64,000 nucleotides of DNA from Trichopria drosophilae (Eukaryota; Arthropoda; Insecta; Hymenoptera; Diapriidae): positions 135,367,001 through 135,431,000 of the forward strand of contig CM059582.1 in assembly GCA_030407085.1 (NCBI GenBank), read 5' to 3'. The translations under genes and the position numbers were made by a program. Of the stretch, positions 10,697 through 20,520 are shown one piece after another. The notes beneath the pieces were generated by a model. It had not been told where the DNA came from and made no database searches. It was given only the letters and a program-made list of their open reading frames with translations. The first letter of the stretch is position 1. Every line of letters starts with the position of its first letter.

Positions 10697-11655
10697 TCAT
10701 AATTTTTTGCACTCCAACGGAACATAATAATTAATCGTACGACCTCTCATTTTATGCGTAATTGCTTCTAAAGGAAGTTTAATTTCTCGACCAAATAATA
10801 CCATAGCAGGAGAAAACTCAGTGGTGTTATGTTTTGAAGAACGATATGGCAGAAGAAAATAAGGAATCCAAAAATCCCAGTCTTTTTGATGCTTAGAAAC
10901 GAATTTGGAAAGAAAATGTAAAATTGTTCTATTCAATCGTTCAACAACACCATTTGATTGCGGATAAAGAGGAGTAGTTCGAGTTTTATGTATCCCTAAT
11001 AAATTTAACATTTCTTTAAAAATAGTTCGTTCAAATTCAGGACCCTGATCATAATGAATTTCCAATGGATTCCCAAATCGTGAAACAATCTGAGAAATTA
11101 AAATTTCCACAATTGTTAAAGCATGGCGATTAGGAATAGCAAAAATTTCGGGCCATCTCGTGAAATAATCGGTAATAACTAACAGATATTTATTTCCGGA
11201 GAAAGATTTTGGAAATGGACCTAAAATATCAATTCTTAAACGTTCAAAAGGAAAAAATTTTTAAATTCTCCAAAATTTCGTTTTGAAGGACCCTTTTTCG
11301 AAAAACAAACCTTACAAGATTTGCACCATAATTCAACATCAAGTTTACACGAAGACCAATAAAATCGTTCTCTAATTCTAGCTAATGTTTTATTAATGCC
11401 AAAATGACCAGCAGTTACAGAATTATGTGCTTCCATTAGAATATGTTTAATTACAATTTTAGGAACAATAATTTGTAAAACAGTTTTAGAATTGTCCGGA
11501 AATTCCCAACGTTTATATAAAATATCATTTTTAAGTTCTAACGAGTCCCAATATGAAAGATAAATCTTAAAAGAATTAGCAAAACGAGAAACAGAATTCC
11601 AAACAGGAATTAAATTTTTTTTTAGATTCCAGTAATAATTTAATTTCAGGATCAT
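10697..11655 (-). pseudogene. Ty3/gypsy integrase (zinc-binding domain and catalytic core)
   Basis: Read on the minus strand, 11655-11236 carries the HHCC zinc-binding domain: HNSVTAGHFG, then WCKSCKVC. After a frameshift near 11236 the catalytic core follows, with IDILGPF (first Asp), HYDQGPEF (second Asp) and NGVVERLNRT (the Glu). This is the D,D,E arrangement of retroviral-type integrases, which insert the cDNA into the host genome. The sequence ends with no visible 3' LTR. It follows RNase H at 11777-12190 in the normal gypsy order. Confidence 0.9.
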
Positions 11656-11776
11656 TATTTTGAGAATTTATCCAATTAATTGAGTTAGAAAAATCACAAG
11701 TAGTACGAAAAACATTTTTAATCTGTGGATTACATTTTTTAAATAACTGCTGGCACTTATGACATTCGCATATCAT

Positions 11777-12424
11777 TCCCGATAAACTATCTGCATTAGA
11801 GTGATTTTTTCCAGGACGATATTCAAGATTATAATCGAATTGGGAAAGAATTTCGAACCATCTAGCAAGTTGTCCGTCAGGATTTTTAAAAGATAATAAC
11901 CATCTAAGTGAAGAATGATCAGATCTAATTATAAATTTTCGACCAAGAAGAAAATGTTTAAAATATTGATCAGATTTAACAATTGCTAAAAGTTCTCTAC
12001 GAGTAACACAGTAATTTCTTTCTGCTTTATTTAGACCTGAACTATAATAAGCGATAACTCTTTCAGAAGAATTTTGTGAATTATCACTATCATAAACTTG
12101 AGAAAGTACAGCACCTATACTAAAATTAGAAGCATCAGTATCTAATATAAAAGATTTATCAAATCTTGGAAATTGAATAAGAGAAGGTGAACTTAATATC
12201 TCCTGTTAGAAAATGAAGAGGACTAGCAATAGTCGCAAAATCTTTAATAGTCGCATAAACTTTCTAAAATAAGAACAAAAACCTAAGAAAGATCGAAGAC
12301 TTTTTTTATTACAAGGAATTGGCCAATTAGAAATAGCCGAAACTTTTTTTGTATCTACTCGAATACCTTGATCTGAAATGACCTAAATAAACTAATTCAT
12401 TTTGTAAAAGCAACATTTTTTTAG
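11777..12424 (-). pseudogene. Ty3/gypsy reverse transcriptase C-terminus and RNase H
   Basis: On the minus strand the order is the RT thumb end (SLRSFLGFCSYFRKFM, near 12290), then RNase H with DTDASNFSIGAVLSQ, RRELLAI and RSDHSSLRWLL. The tail FDYNLEYRPGKNHSNADSLS is the standard gypsy RNase H to integrase junction. RNase H removes the RNA strand during cDNA synthesis. Frameshifts break it. The N-terminal RT half and the protease are absent: at 12424 the sequence meets the 5' end of the plus-strand LINE. The gag at 17.6-19.8 kb, also on the minus strand, is probably the same element. Confidence 0.85.
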
Positions 12425-12869
12425 ATCGTTACGTCTGCCGTCCACGTTTGTCGATTCGGTTTGCACACTCGGTCTGTTCCTTTGTAGTGACGTTTTGTTT
12501 TGTGTCGTGTCGCAAGTAAAGTGGAATGCAGTGTGGAAAAACCTTTGAAAAACTTTTGATAAGGTTTTACGTTAGTCAACACGCGGCATACCATCTATGC
12601 CTTTAAATGATATCGGTGGCACCATCTCTGTTCGATTTGTCCCACCACTCAGTGCGCACAGTGAGCTCCGACAGCCTAGCCGATAACACCGAAGTAGACA
12701 GCCAACTTAGTCGATAATAGCTAACGCCCTCACTAAGTAGACGACTCTATCTAAGTTCGGCTGACACCAACTTTGAAAGGTACCTTATACTACTTACGGT
12801 CTTGCACTTCTGTCGAACTTCCAGTGTATATTTCGACAATTTCTCCTTAGAAGTTTATCTGGCTTTCGT

Positions 12870-13928
12870 ATGTCACAACGTGAGTTTTCCAGTGGAGGCG
12901 CAAACCAAAGAGGGCGCCCTTCTACTGCATATTCTTGGCTGAAGAATAATACAGACTCCTGCTCTTCTATTCGATCCTATCTGACATCCAGTCGGAAACG
13001 TGCCTCGCAGGACGCTTTTAACAACGCACGTCCAGGAATCTCGGATTTATCCCTTTCGGACCCATCCATCAACTTCTGTGGTCTCGACCGGAGCATCGAT
13101 CTGTCTCCCGCCTCTCTGGAAAATTCCACTTCAACTTCGCTCGCCAAATCCATCTTTACGTCTCCAAATTTGTCAGACGATAAATTCGGCATACTAATAA
13201 AGAAAACTGACAACCTTACAAGCAAAGTGGACACGGCAATTTCGCACTTAGCCGCCTTCAAGAAGGAAGTCATGTACTCCAACCAGGCCCGGGTTGCAAA
13301 AATTGATGACCACTTTAGGCATCTCGCAGAAATTGAAAACCGCTTAGAATCTCTGACTAAGGAAAGCCAACGATGCAACTTGGTGGTAAAAGGTCTAGTT
13401 CGTCCACCCAACTCCTCGTTACTCCGCGTTATCTGCGACTTTATCAAGACCAAGTTTGGAGTTGACTGCCCCGTCTTGCAGGCCCATTTCATTGGCCCCA
13501 ACCAATCTAGCGTTGTGGTTAAGTTTGTAAGTGCAGAAGATAGGGAATCAATCGTGGTGGCCAAACCAAAGGTTCTATAAGGCACAACAATTTCAATTGA
13601 ACTGCATTACACCCTGAAGGAGAGCAACATTATGATGAAGGCTAGGAGCTTGGTCCTAGAAGCCCGCCGCGATGGAAACAAGCCCGTTCGGGCTATCTTA
13701 AATATCAAGTTGACGGTTGTTGGTTTCGCTGGAACGACGCATCAAACTCTTTGTGCCAGCTTTGAACACCCGCACTCCTCGCTCATACTCCTTCGCCAGT
13801 CAAACATCCATGGATACTCAAGAGGGCGCACCAAAAAACTTAGTCCAACACTCAAGCACCACGACCGCACATTGACACCTTCTAGCACAGGACTCACAGA
13901 TGCTACACCAGGGGTGAACCTCCTCTAA
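12870..13928 (+). pseudogene. LINE ORF1 (RNA-binding, coiled coil), one in-frame stop
   Basis: The ATG at 12870 opens a 236-codon frame. After a TAA at 13578-13580 the same frame runs on to 13928, for about 352 codons in all. The N-terminal third is Ser-rich and disordered. Residues around 105-165 look coiled-coil (KKTDNLTSKVDTAISHL, IENRLESLTKE). An RRM-like part then begins at RCNLVVKGLVRPP. This is the usual ORF1 plan for a nucleic-acid chaperone that packages the element RNA. ORF2 follows directly in the same frame. Confidence 0.75.
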
Positions 13929-14852
13929 GATCGTACTGCGGTTACCTTCTGGAACGTTCATGGTGCCAGCAACTTGTCCTGTTTCTCTCCTTCATCGGTT
14001 CCCACAATTTTATGCTGTACCGAAACTTGGTCAACGAGTCCACGCCAATCATTGCTCCCAAGCATTCTGAGCAATTACTACGAGAGCTGGACACCCGCAT
14101 CGAAGACTCGCCGTACCGGCCGAGCGTCCGGAGGCCTCCTCACCGCTTCTAAGAAGAACCTCTCGCCTACGCTCATTGAAACGCTGCCGCTTTGTACGGT
14201 AGAAAAATTTTTATGTCATCCTGTAAGTTTAATTATTTGTAACGTTTATTTGTCACCGTTCGGTAATATTGCGTCTGATCTCTCGAGCCTACAAGACGTC
14301 CTTGACTCGCTTCAAATTTTACACACGCAATCACTACTTGTAATCGGTGGAGACTTCTCTGCCAGAATTGGTACTGAGGGTTCTGCGGATTCCGATTGTC
14401 TTGTGGGCTCGCGCCTTCATGAGGACCGGTCCTCTTACGATCAATGTGTTTCCACCCGCGGAAATACTCTTTTAGATTTTATCAACACGAACGGTTTAAT
14501 TATAGTTAATGGTCGCTCCGCCAGCGACCGACCTGCGCACTTTACATTTTATGGTTCCAACGGGTTTAACTGTGTCGATCTAGTTTTAGTGTCTTCCAAT
14601 CATGTACACATGATTCACGATCTAGCTGTAGAATCGGATCTTTTCGGTTCAGATCACGCTCCAGTCACATTAACTCTCAACGTGAGACCTGTCGATGCTC
14701 GACCAGCTAACCAGTTGGATCACAACTTAATTGCATACAATTGCCATCGGTGGCGCCCGGAAAAATCGCTTTCATTTCGCGAATATTTAGGTTCCTCGCC
14801 AATCTTACCTCCGTCCGCGACTGACTTTACGAGAGATGAATTCTACACGTAG
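13929..14852 (+). pseudogene. LINE ORF2 apurinic-like endonuclease domain
   Basis: The frame begins right after the ORF1 stop with TFWNVHGASN (the metal-binding Asn). TETW (Glu), GGDFSARIG (Asp), LLDFINTNGLI and GSDHAPV (Asp-His) follow. These are the core motifs of the APE endonuclease that nicks target DNA to prime reverse transcription. The domain is uninterrupted for about 290 codons, and the frame is lost near 14852 before the RT. The region between CTETW and the first Asp appears somewhat short for the family. Confidence 0.85.
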
Positions 14853-15137
14853 TTCCGTGATGTTATACGAACTGCGGCTGAAATCTCTGGGATGGCTGTT
14901 CGGCCTAACTCGTCTTATCCGCGCAATCCATATTCGGAGTGGTACGACCGCGACTGCTATATGGCCCGCAGGGCCCTGCGTAATGTGCTCCGACGTTTGC
15001 GTAACTCCGGCTATCGAAGCGATCTCGTCGTTGAGTATCTTGAGTCCAGGATTTGTTACCGTGGCCTCGTTAAGCGGAAGAGAGAGTCTTTCTGTGCTAC
15101 AATTCGGGACGCCTTTGCTGGAGTCGGGAATTCTAAC
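14853..15137 (+). pseudogene. LINE ORF2 linker between endonuclease and RT
   Basis: Frame-shifted but recognisable linker, including WYDRDCYMARRALRNVLRR and VKRKRESFCATIRDAF. It is cut at 15137 by a foreign insert. I infer linker identity from its position and basic composition. Confidence 0.5.
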
Positions 15138-15415
15138 TAATTTAAAAAAAAAGTAGTTATATCCAAAAATCTCTCAAAAAATTCTGAAACAATTCACACG
15201 TGTTTTTTGATAAATTCAAACACTTTTTGTTCTATAAATTTTTTTCGTTAAGCCAATCGTAACCGAAAAAAATCACGAACCTTTTCAGAAAACTTTCGTA
15301 AAATCAAAGGTCGCCAAGTTTATGTTTGGTATGGTAACTATTTTCCAATAAAGTATATATGTCGTTGACCAAATCTACATGTGTTAGACACACGTGTAAG
15401 TCCTTTTCCCATTCA
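15138..15415. repeat. 278-base copy of the interior of the 8770-10229 TTAA element
   Basis: By direct comparison, these 278 bases match 9725-10002 with one visible difference (CCAAG here, CCATG there). The copy has neither end of the source element. It starts at the TAA that borders the nested MITE at 9724 and stops in mid-arm. It interrupts ORF2 between the linker and the RT. No duplication flanks it. Confidence 0.9.
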
Positions 15416-16530
15416 TGGTTCAGGTCTACCCCTCCCGGGCCTTATGTGGTTCCATCTATTTCGGGGTTGCCGACCCCATCCTCGACGTGCTCGTCGTGCT
15501 CCTGGGTTCGACGGGATACCGGGAGAGTTTTATAGTGTGCTGACCACCGATTGGCTCCTCCTCCTGCTTGGACTTTTTAATAAAACGCTATCCACAGAAG
15601 ACGTTCCAAAACAATGGCTCAAAGTATTTCTATACATGATGCACAAGAAGGGACCTCTAGAGGATCCTTATAACTATAGAGGACTGGCCATGGTGTGTGT
15701 TTGTATGAAGATTTTCACTCAACTCATCTATGACCGCCTCTCGCTATGGGTCATCGAGCGAGACATTTTGCCCGAAGAACAGTCGGGGTTTCGCAAGGGT
15801 CGCGGCACCCTGGACAATATTGTTGCCTTATACTCGGCCGCTCACATTATGCTGAGGCGCAAAGGAGGAAAAATGTACGCTCTCTTTGTAGATTTTAAGA
15901 GGGCTTTCGACTCCGTCCCTCACGAACAGCTGTGGCGTAAGCTGTACGACTTGTAGATCAGCCCCAAGCTCATTAGGTTAATAAAGAATTTATATGACTC
16001 CGCGTCTATACATGTCCGAACTAGCCTCGGTCCTTCAGTTGAAGTCGATGTATCTGAGGGGGTGCTCCATTGTGTCGTATTTTCGCTCTCAAGGATGCAG
16101 AGGTATAGATCTCACCCCGCTTTACGACTTACTAATGCTCCTGTACGCGGCCGACTTGATCATCTTTGCCTACTCCTCTGTGGACCTTCGGCGGAAACTC
16201 TCCATTTTAGAACGCTACATCGATCAATGCGGACTCACGACACCGGCTTTACGTACAAGAATGCTCCAATTGAAACAGTCCAGAGAATTAGGTACCTAGG
16301 TGTCGAAGTTTCCTCCTCGGCTCTGGAACGCCATGCTGTGAATGCAGCGATGTCCAGGGCCGTTGGTGCCTCGGGAGCTGTTCTGTCGATTTTAAGAACC
16401 GCGAGGGTCGACACCTGGGTTGCCATGCTTACACTGTTCAACTTGTTAACTCAACTTTGCTATACTTGTCACCGATATGGTCACTCTGCTATCTGGATGA
16501 TGCTGAAAAGACCCAGCTTAGATTTTTAAG
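15416..16530 (+). pseudogene. LINE ORF2 reverse transcriptase domain
   Basis: Motifs in order: FDGIPGEF, PYNYRGLAMV, EQSGFRKGRGTLDNI, LFVDFKRAFDSVPH (first catalytic Asp) and LYAADLIIFAYS, then PIETVQRIRYLGV in another frame. The second active-site box is YAAD where LINEs normally have YADD, and the sister copy at 26 kb keeps YADD, so this copy has lost a catalytic Asp. A stop follows LWRKLYDL, and frameshifts occur near 16080 and 16300. RT copies element RNA at the nicked target. Confidence 0.85.
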
Positions 16531-17277
16531 ATCTTATTTTCACTTCCCACGTCAACCCCGGGCTATGCTGTCAGGGCGGAGCTGGGCCTCCTCCCTCTAT
16601 CTTTTGCTATTACTTCTATGACAATCAACTGGATTGCCAAAATATCAGATATGGCTGAGACGAGGATTCCCAGAATCGCCCTGAAGAGGCTCGTGGACTT
16701 GGTAATAAGAAACAATCAGAATAGCGACTCATATAACTGGGCTTCGCAGGTTTCTAACCTTTTTGTCCTTACCCCACAGGACTTTTGGTGGGACCTCTTT
16801 TCAGAGGGTTGGATAGCTCGTGCTCACAACCAACTGGCGTCGTTAGAGTCAAGTCTTAGAGCCTTTTATCTGCAGAGAGTGATTCAATCTTCCTCACTGA
16901 CCTTCGGCCTTATACCCTTAGAGACTACGTCGACCTTGAATTCCCTCCCGGAACGTGCTCCACTCGCTTTTCTCCGCTCCAGGCAGCAGGTGAGACTGGC
17001 TACATGTCACGCTTCACGTTTTGTTATAAACTATGTCACCATGCGCCGGGATCCGGGGAGACGGTGCCAGTCCTGTAACTCAGGATTGCTACAGACACCC
17101 GAATATATGCTCCTTCACTGTCCAGCCTTCGAGGACCTTCGCCGTTCCCTGTAGTCTTTCGCTTCGGACCCAGCAGATCTGCCAGCGCGCTACTCGGAAT
17201 TTTTCTCTTTGCTAAACGACAAAGCTCTTCACACTCTCAAACCGCTACACTCTTACCTCCGCAGAGTTTGAGTATCG
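16531..17277 (+). pseudogene. LINE ORF2 C-terminal domain with zinc knuckle
   Basis: The thumb and C-terminal region has a long open frame from 16618 to 17154. It holds RQQVRLATCHASRF and then a Cys-Cys-His-Cys knuckle (CQSC...MLLHCPAF). The same order (MQLRLATVHSRSF, then CSLC...LHILTECPLL) occurs in the copy ending at 27221, which confirms a shared family. The knuckle is thought to bind nucleic acid. A frameshift just after the knuckle leads to the remaining ORF2 end near 17270. Confidence 0.75.
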
Positions 17278-17592
17278 TGAGTCCCGCTTTACAAATTAAC
17301 GAAGATGATCAAGTCGACTCCCCCTACAGCGGACTCTGCGTCGGAACCTAGTTATAAACTAATTTTTGATATCTCATCTGCGAAATTCGTTAAATTGTTT
17401 TCATTTATTTTAGTTACAACTTTATGTGTTCATTTGCGTTAACATTACCAATATATGTACGACGGCGCCCATTCGTTTAATTTATTTTAATACATATTTA
17501 TATTTACATCTGGCTACTTATTTGCGTCGCTCACCATTATACCATCCTTATAGATAAACAGTTTTGTATCTGATGAGGAAATAAAGTATCTA

Positions 17593-19757
17593 TCTATTGT
17601 TAAAATTAAAAGTTTCTTTAGAGTTTGCTTCATACTCATTATTGGTAAGAAAAGAAAATAATGTAGCCTTTTTAATAACATTTTCATATTTCATATTGTC
17701 ATTAATAAATAAATCATCAGCTTCTCCATTCTTATTAATAAATAAATAATTATTTTCACATTTCTCTTGTTCAATATTATTATTAATAAATAAATTTTCA
17801 GTTTTATCATTCTCATTTTCATTGTTATTATCAATAAATAAATCGTGATTTTCAATTTTCTCTTTTTCAATATCGTCCTTAACAAATAAATCAGCAGTTT
17901 CATTATTATTATTAATAAATAAATCGTTATCTTCAGTTTTCTCTGTTTCAATATCATCATTAATAAATAAATCATCAGTTTCATCATTATTATTAATAAA
18001 TAAATCGTTATTTTCATTTTTCTCTTTTTCATTATTAACATTAATAAATAAACTTTCAGTTTTTTCATTCTCATTTCCAATATTATTAATGAATAATTCT
18101 TCAGTTTTACCATTGTCAATAATACTATCATCGTTTACAAATTCACTATGAACATCATCAGGGAATGATTCAACCCTAACCTTGTTTCCATTTGATTGAA
18201 AAAAAGTTAAATTTGTAAATACAGTCTGATTGGAAAGTCTACTTCGTCTCAATTGTCGAATGTTATAATGAGATCTTCGATTTGGTAAATTAAAATTATC
18301 GTGTTTCCTCCCCCAAAACTTGACTCTAATTAGGTTTCCGTCTGAAAATTTGAATTACAAGGGCAATAACGTTGTGTGTGTCCGAATTCGTTGAAAGTCC
18401 AACATTGGATTTGATTTGAATTGTAATTTTGTTGTGAATAATTTTGAGAATAATTTTGATTTTGATAATAGTTATCGGTGTTAGTTGGATTGTAATGTCT
18501 TTGATTATAAAAAGAAAGATTCTCATGTTTTATTGTATTAAATATGGATTCTAAAGAGCCACTCTAAAACGTGGTCAAATTTCGCCTGTTTTTTGGACCT
18601 GAAATTTGGGATCAAAATATATGTCAAATGAAAGTTTATGATAATAGCTTACTGGTGTAAAAATTTTAGATTGAGCATATATCTTAATCTTGAGATATGG
18701 GGGTTTAAAGGGGGATTTAACTACAAAAATTGCATTTTTTTTAAATCTGACATTTTTTTTCTCCGAAAATATACATTTTACGAAAAATTCACAAAAGACA
18801 TTTTTTATTTAGAATTGTCGAAAGAATCTACATCAACTTTTACAGGATACTTTCGATAATTCTAAATAAGAAATGTCTCTTGTGAATTTTTCGTGAAATG
18901 TGTACTTTCGGAGATTAAAAATTGTCAAGTTTAAAAAAGTACAATTTTTGCAGTAAAATCCGCCCTTAGGACCCCCACATTTCAAGATTAAGATATATGC
19001 TCAATCTAAAATTTTTACACCAGTAAGCTATTATCATAAACTTTCATTTGACATACATTTTGATCCCAAATTTCAGGTACAAAAAACAGGCTAAATTTAT
19101 GGTGGCTCTTTATGGCTCTAGTGACAGCAATATGTAAAGATGTCAGACTTTCAATTCGTAGAGTGTTTTTAATTTTATGATCGCGAATCTCTGAAATAAA
19201 TTGACGATAACAAATCTTATCGCGCATTTCATCTGTACTATCTGGGTAGGCATATCGTACCAAATGTTCTAAATTATCTGAATAAATTTGAAATGATTCT
19301 AATAAGTCGTGAATGAAATTTATGAAAATGAACTTCCGAAAATTTCTGTTCCCCGAATCGTGTATCTAATAATCTAGTTATTAATTCGAAATTCTGCATT
19401 TGAGAAGGGGAAATTTTATCAATAATTGATCTAGCTGGGCCGCGAAGAAAGGAGAGCAAATAAGTTGCTTTATTTTCATCAGACCATCTGTTATGAGAAG
19501 CAATTAAATTCTGTTTGAAGATTTTCCATCAGACACTCTTCTAATTGTCTCAATCCTTCGGGAAACAATGTCGGGAGATTTGGAACTGCTGCCGTAGGAA
19601 AGGATGTAGGTTGAAGGTTATGGACAGGAACTGATGACAACCGTGACGTATTATCGGTTAAATTCACCATCCAGGTAGGAAGAGAGGAGGAAATTACAGA
19701 TGGCGTAGGAGTTGCCAAGGAAGTATCCCGACGACGAGCTCCATCCGCACACACCAA
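17593..19757 (-). pseudogene. Ty3/gypsy gag polyprotein, interrupted by a MITE
   Basis: Read on the minus strand from about 19757. A Ser/Thr/Pro-rich N-terminus leads into a capsid-like region (ATYLLSFLRGPARSIIDKI, LLDTRFGEQKF, HLVRYAYPDSTDEMRD, SLTSLHIAVTRAI). An Asn/Gln-rich linker and a zinc knuckle (CWTFNEFGHTQRYC, whose second Cys has become Phe) follow. The C-terminus (about 18140-17640) is an Asn/Asp/Glu-rich tandem repeat built on LFIN. Gag forms the virus-like particle that holds element RNA. The MITE at 18554-19110 sits in frame after VTRAI. Frameshifts occur near 19490 and 19300. The LINE cuts it off at 17592. Confidence 0.8.
18554..19110. mobile_element. 557-bp TA-flanked MITE (Tc1/mariner-like) in gag
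   Basis: TA dinucleotides flank both ends (18552-18553 and 19111-19112). The ends are AAGAGCCAC and GTGGCTCTT. The two arms (18554-18824 and 18850-19110) form an almost complete hairpin with a loop of about 25 bases. A TA duplication is the signature of Tc1/mariner transposases. Removing the MITE plus one TA joins the two gag halves in frame, which supports the exact ends. Open frames inside are by-products. Confidence 0.85.
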
Positions 19758-19854
19758 TCACAACTTCGCGGAATCCGAGTAAAAACGAATTACCGCGAGA
19801 ATCGGGCAATTACACACCGGACGTGGAAAAGATCGCGACACTTCTGACACCAAT

Positions 19855-20057
19855 TGAAGTATTTAATAAAATTAATACGATTTTTAATAGCGTGTTTACT
19901 CTTCAATGGTTATGCACAGACTAATTTGACAGCTCCAAAACCCGACAACATACGCACGTGCAGACAAGAGAATGAAGGAACATGAACATATGAATATAAA
20001 TACTAATTATAGTATAAAAATACAAGTTCCTTACAGTACTGAATAACAGTTGTAACA
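19855..20057 (-). mobile_element. Probable gypsy 5' LTR with adjacent primer-binding site
   Basis: On the minus strand the block begins TGTTACAACTG and ends ACTTCA, about 203 bases. One base later comes TTGGTGTCAGAAGTG (19853-19839), a form commonly seen as the primer-binding site of insect gypsy elements. The gag start lies some 80 bases further on. The outer boundary at 20057 directly abuts BEL/Pao RT sequence, so the gypsy element seems to have inserted into a BEL/Pao element. The partner LTR was not found, so the ends rest on TG...CA and context only. Confidence 0.55.
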
Positions 20058-20520
20058 TTTGGAATGGCATCAGCTCCACATTCAGCAGTTAGGACAATGA
20101 GACAGTGCGCAAGAGATGAAAATAATTGGCCAGATGCGGCAAGGGTTGTATTTGACGATTTTTACATGGATGATTATCTGACAGGGGCACAAAGCCAAAA
20201 AGAATTACAAGAAATGGGCAATGAATTAAATCAATTGTTATTAAATTGTTTTGAACTCAGTAAATGGTGTTCAATTAGTACTAATTTTTATGTAGGGAAA
20301 CAGCATGCTAGATGTGATAATATATCGGAAAAGGTTCTTGGAGAGAATTACATCAACACTGAATTAGCTCTTCGCGTACGCGTGTTACCGAATAAGTTAT
20401 CATCATTGCATACGAAAAGGCAACTGTTGAATGCAATCGCCCGCTTATATGACCCACTTGGTTATTTCGGACCAGTTATTATTCGTGCAAAGATAATTAT
20501 GCAAAACACTTGACTAGACA
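20058..20520 (+). pseudogene. BEL/Pao reverse transcriptase fragment
   Basis: The translation starts with FGMASAPHSAVRTMRQCA and continues to VVFDDFYMDDYLTGAQS. The YMDD box is the RT active site, and its context is that of BEL/Pao elements. It ends with ARLYDPLGYFGPVIIRAKI, another BEL signature. The upstream gag, protease and RT N-terminus are missing at the junction with the gypsy LTR. Frame and stops break down after 20513, but BEL-like sequence (DKEFDWDQL) continues. Confidence 0.85.

Larger units (their letters stand above)
12425..17592 (+). mobile_element. Near full-length LINE (APE-type, two ORFs)
   Basis: The structure is a 5' leader (12425-12869), ORF1, ORF2 with endonuclease, RT and a C-terminal zinc knuckle, a 3' UTR (17278-17592), and a short TATC-type tail rather than poly-A. 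A second copy of the family ends in (ATCT)n at 27536. It lies inside the minus-strand gypsy element, whose gag resumes at about 17593. No clear target duplication was found. It is inactive: ORF1 has a stop, ORF2 has frameshifts and a foreign 278-base patch, and the RT active site reads YAAD. Confidence 0.85.

Noticed and set aside
12977..13585. Minus-strand 202-codon frame
   Set aside because: It is the antisense shadow of LINE ORF1.
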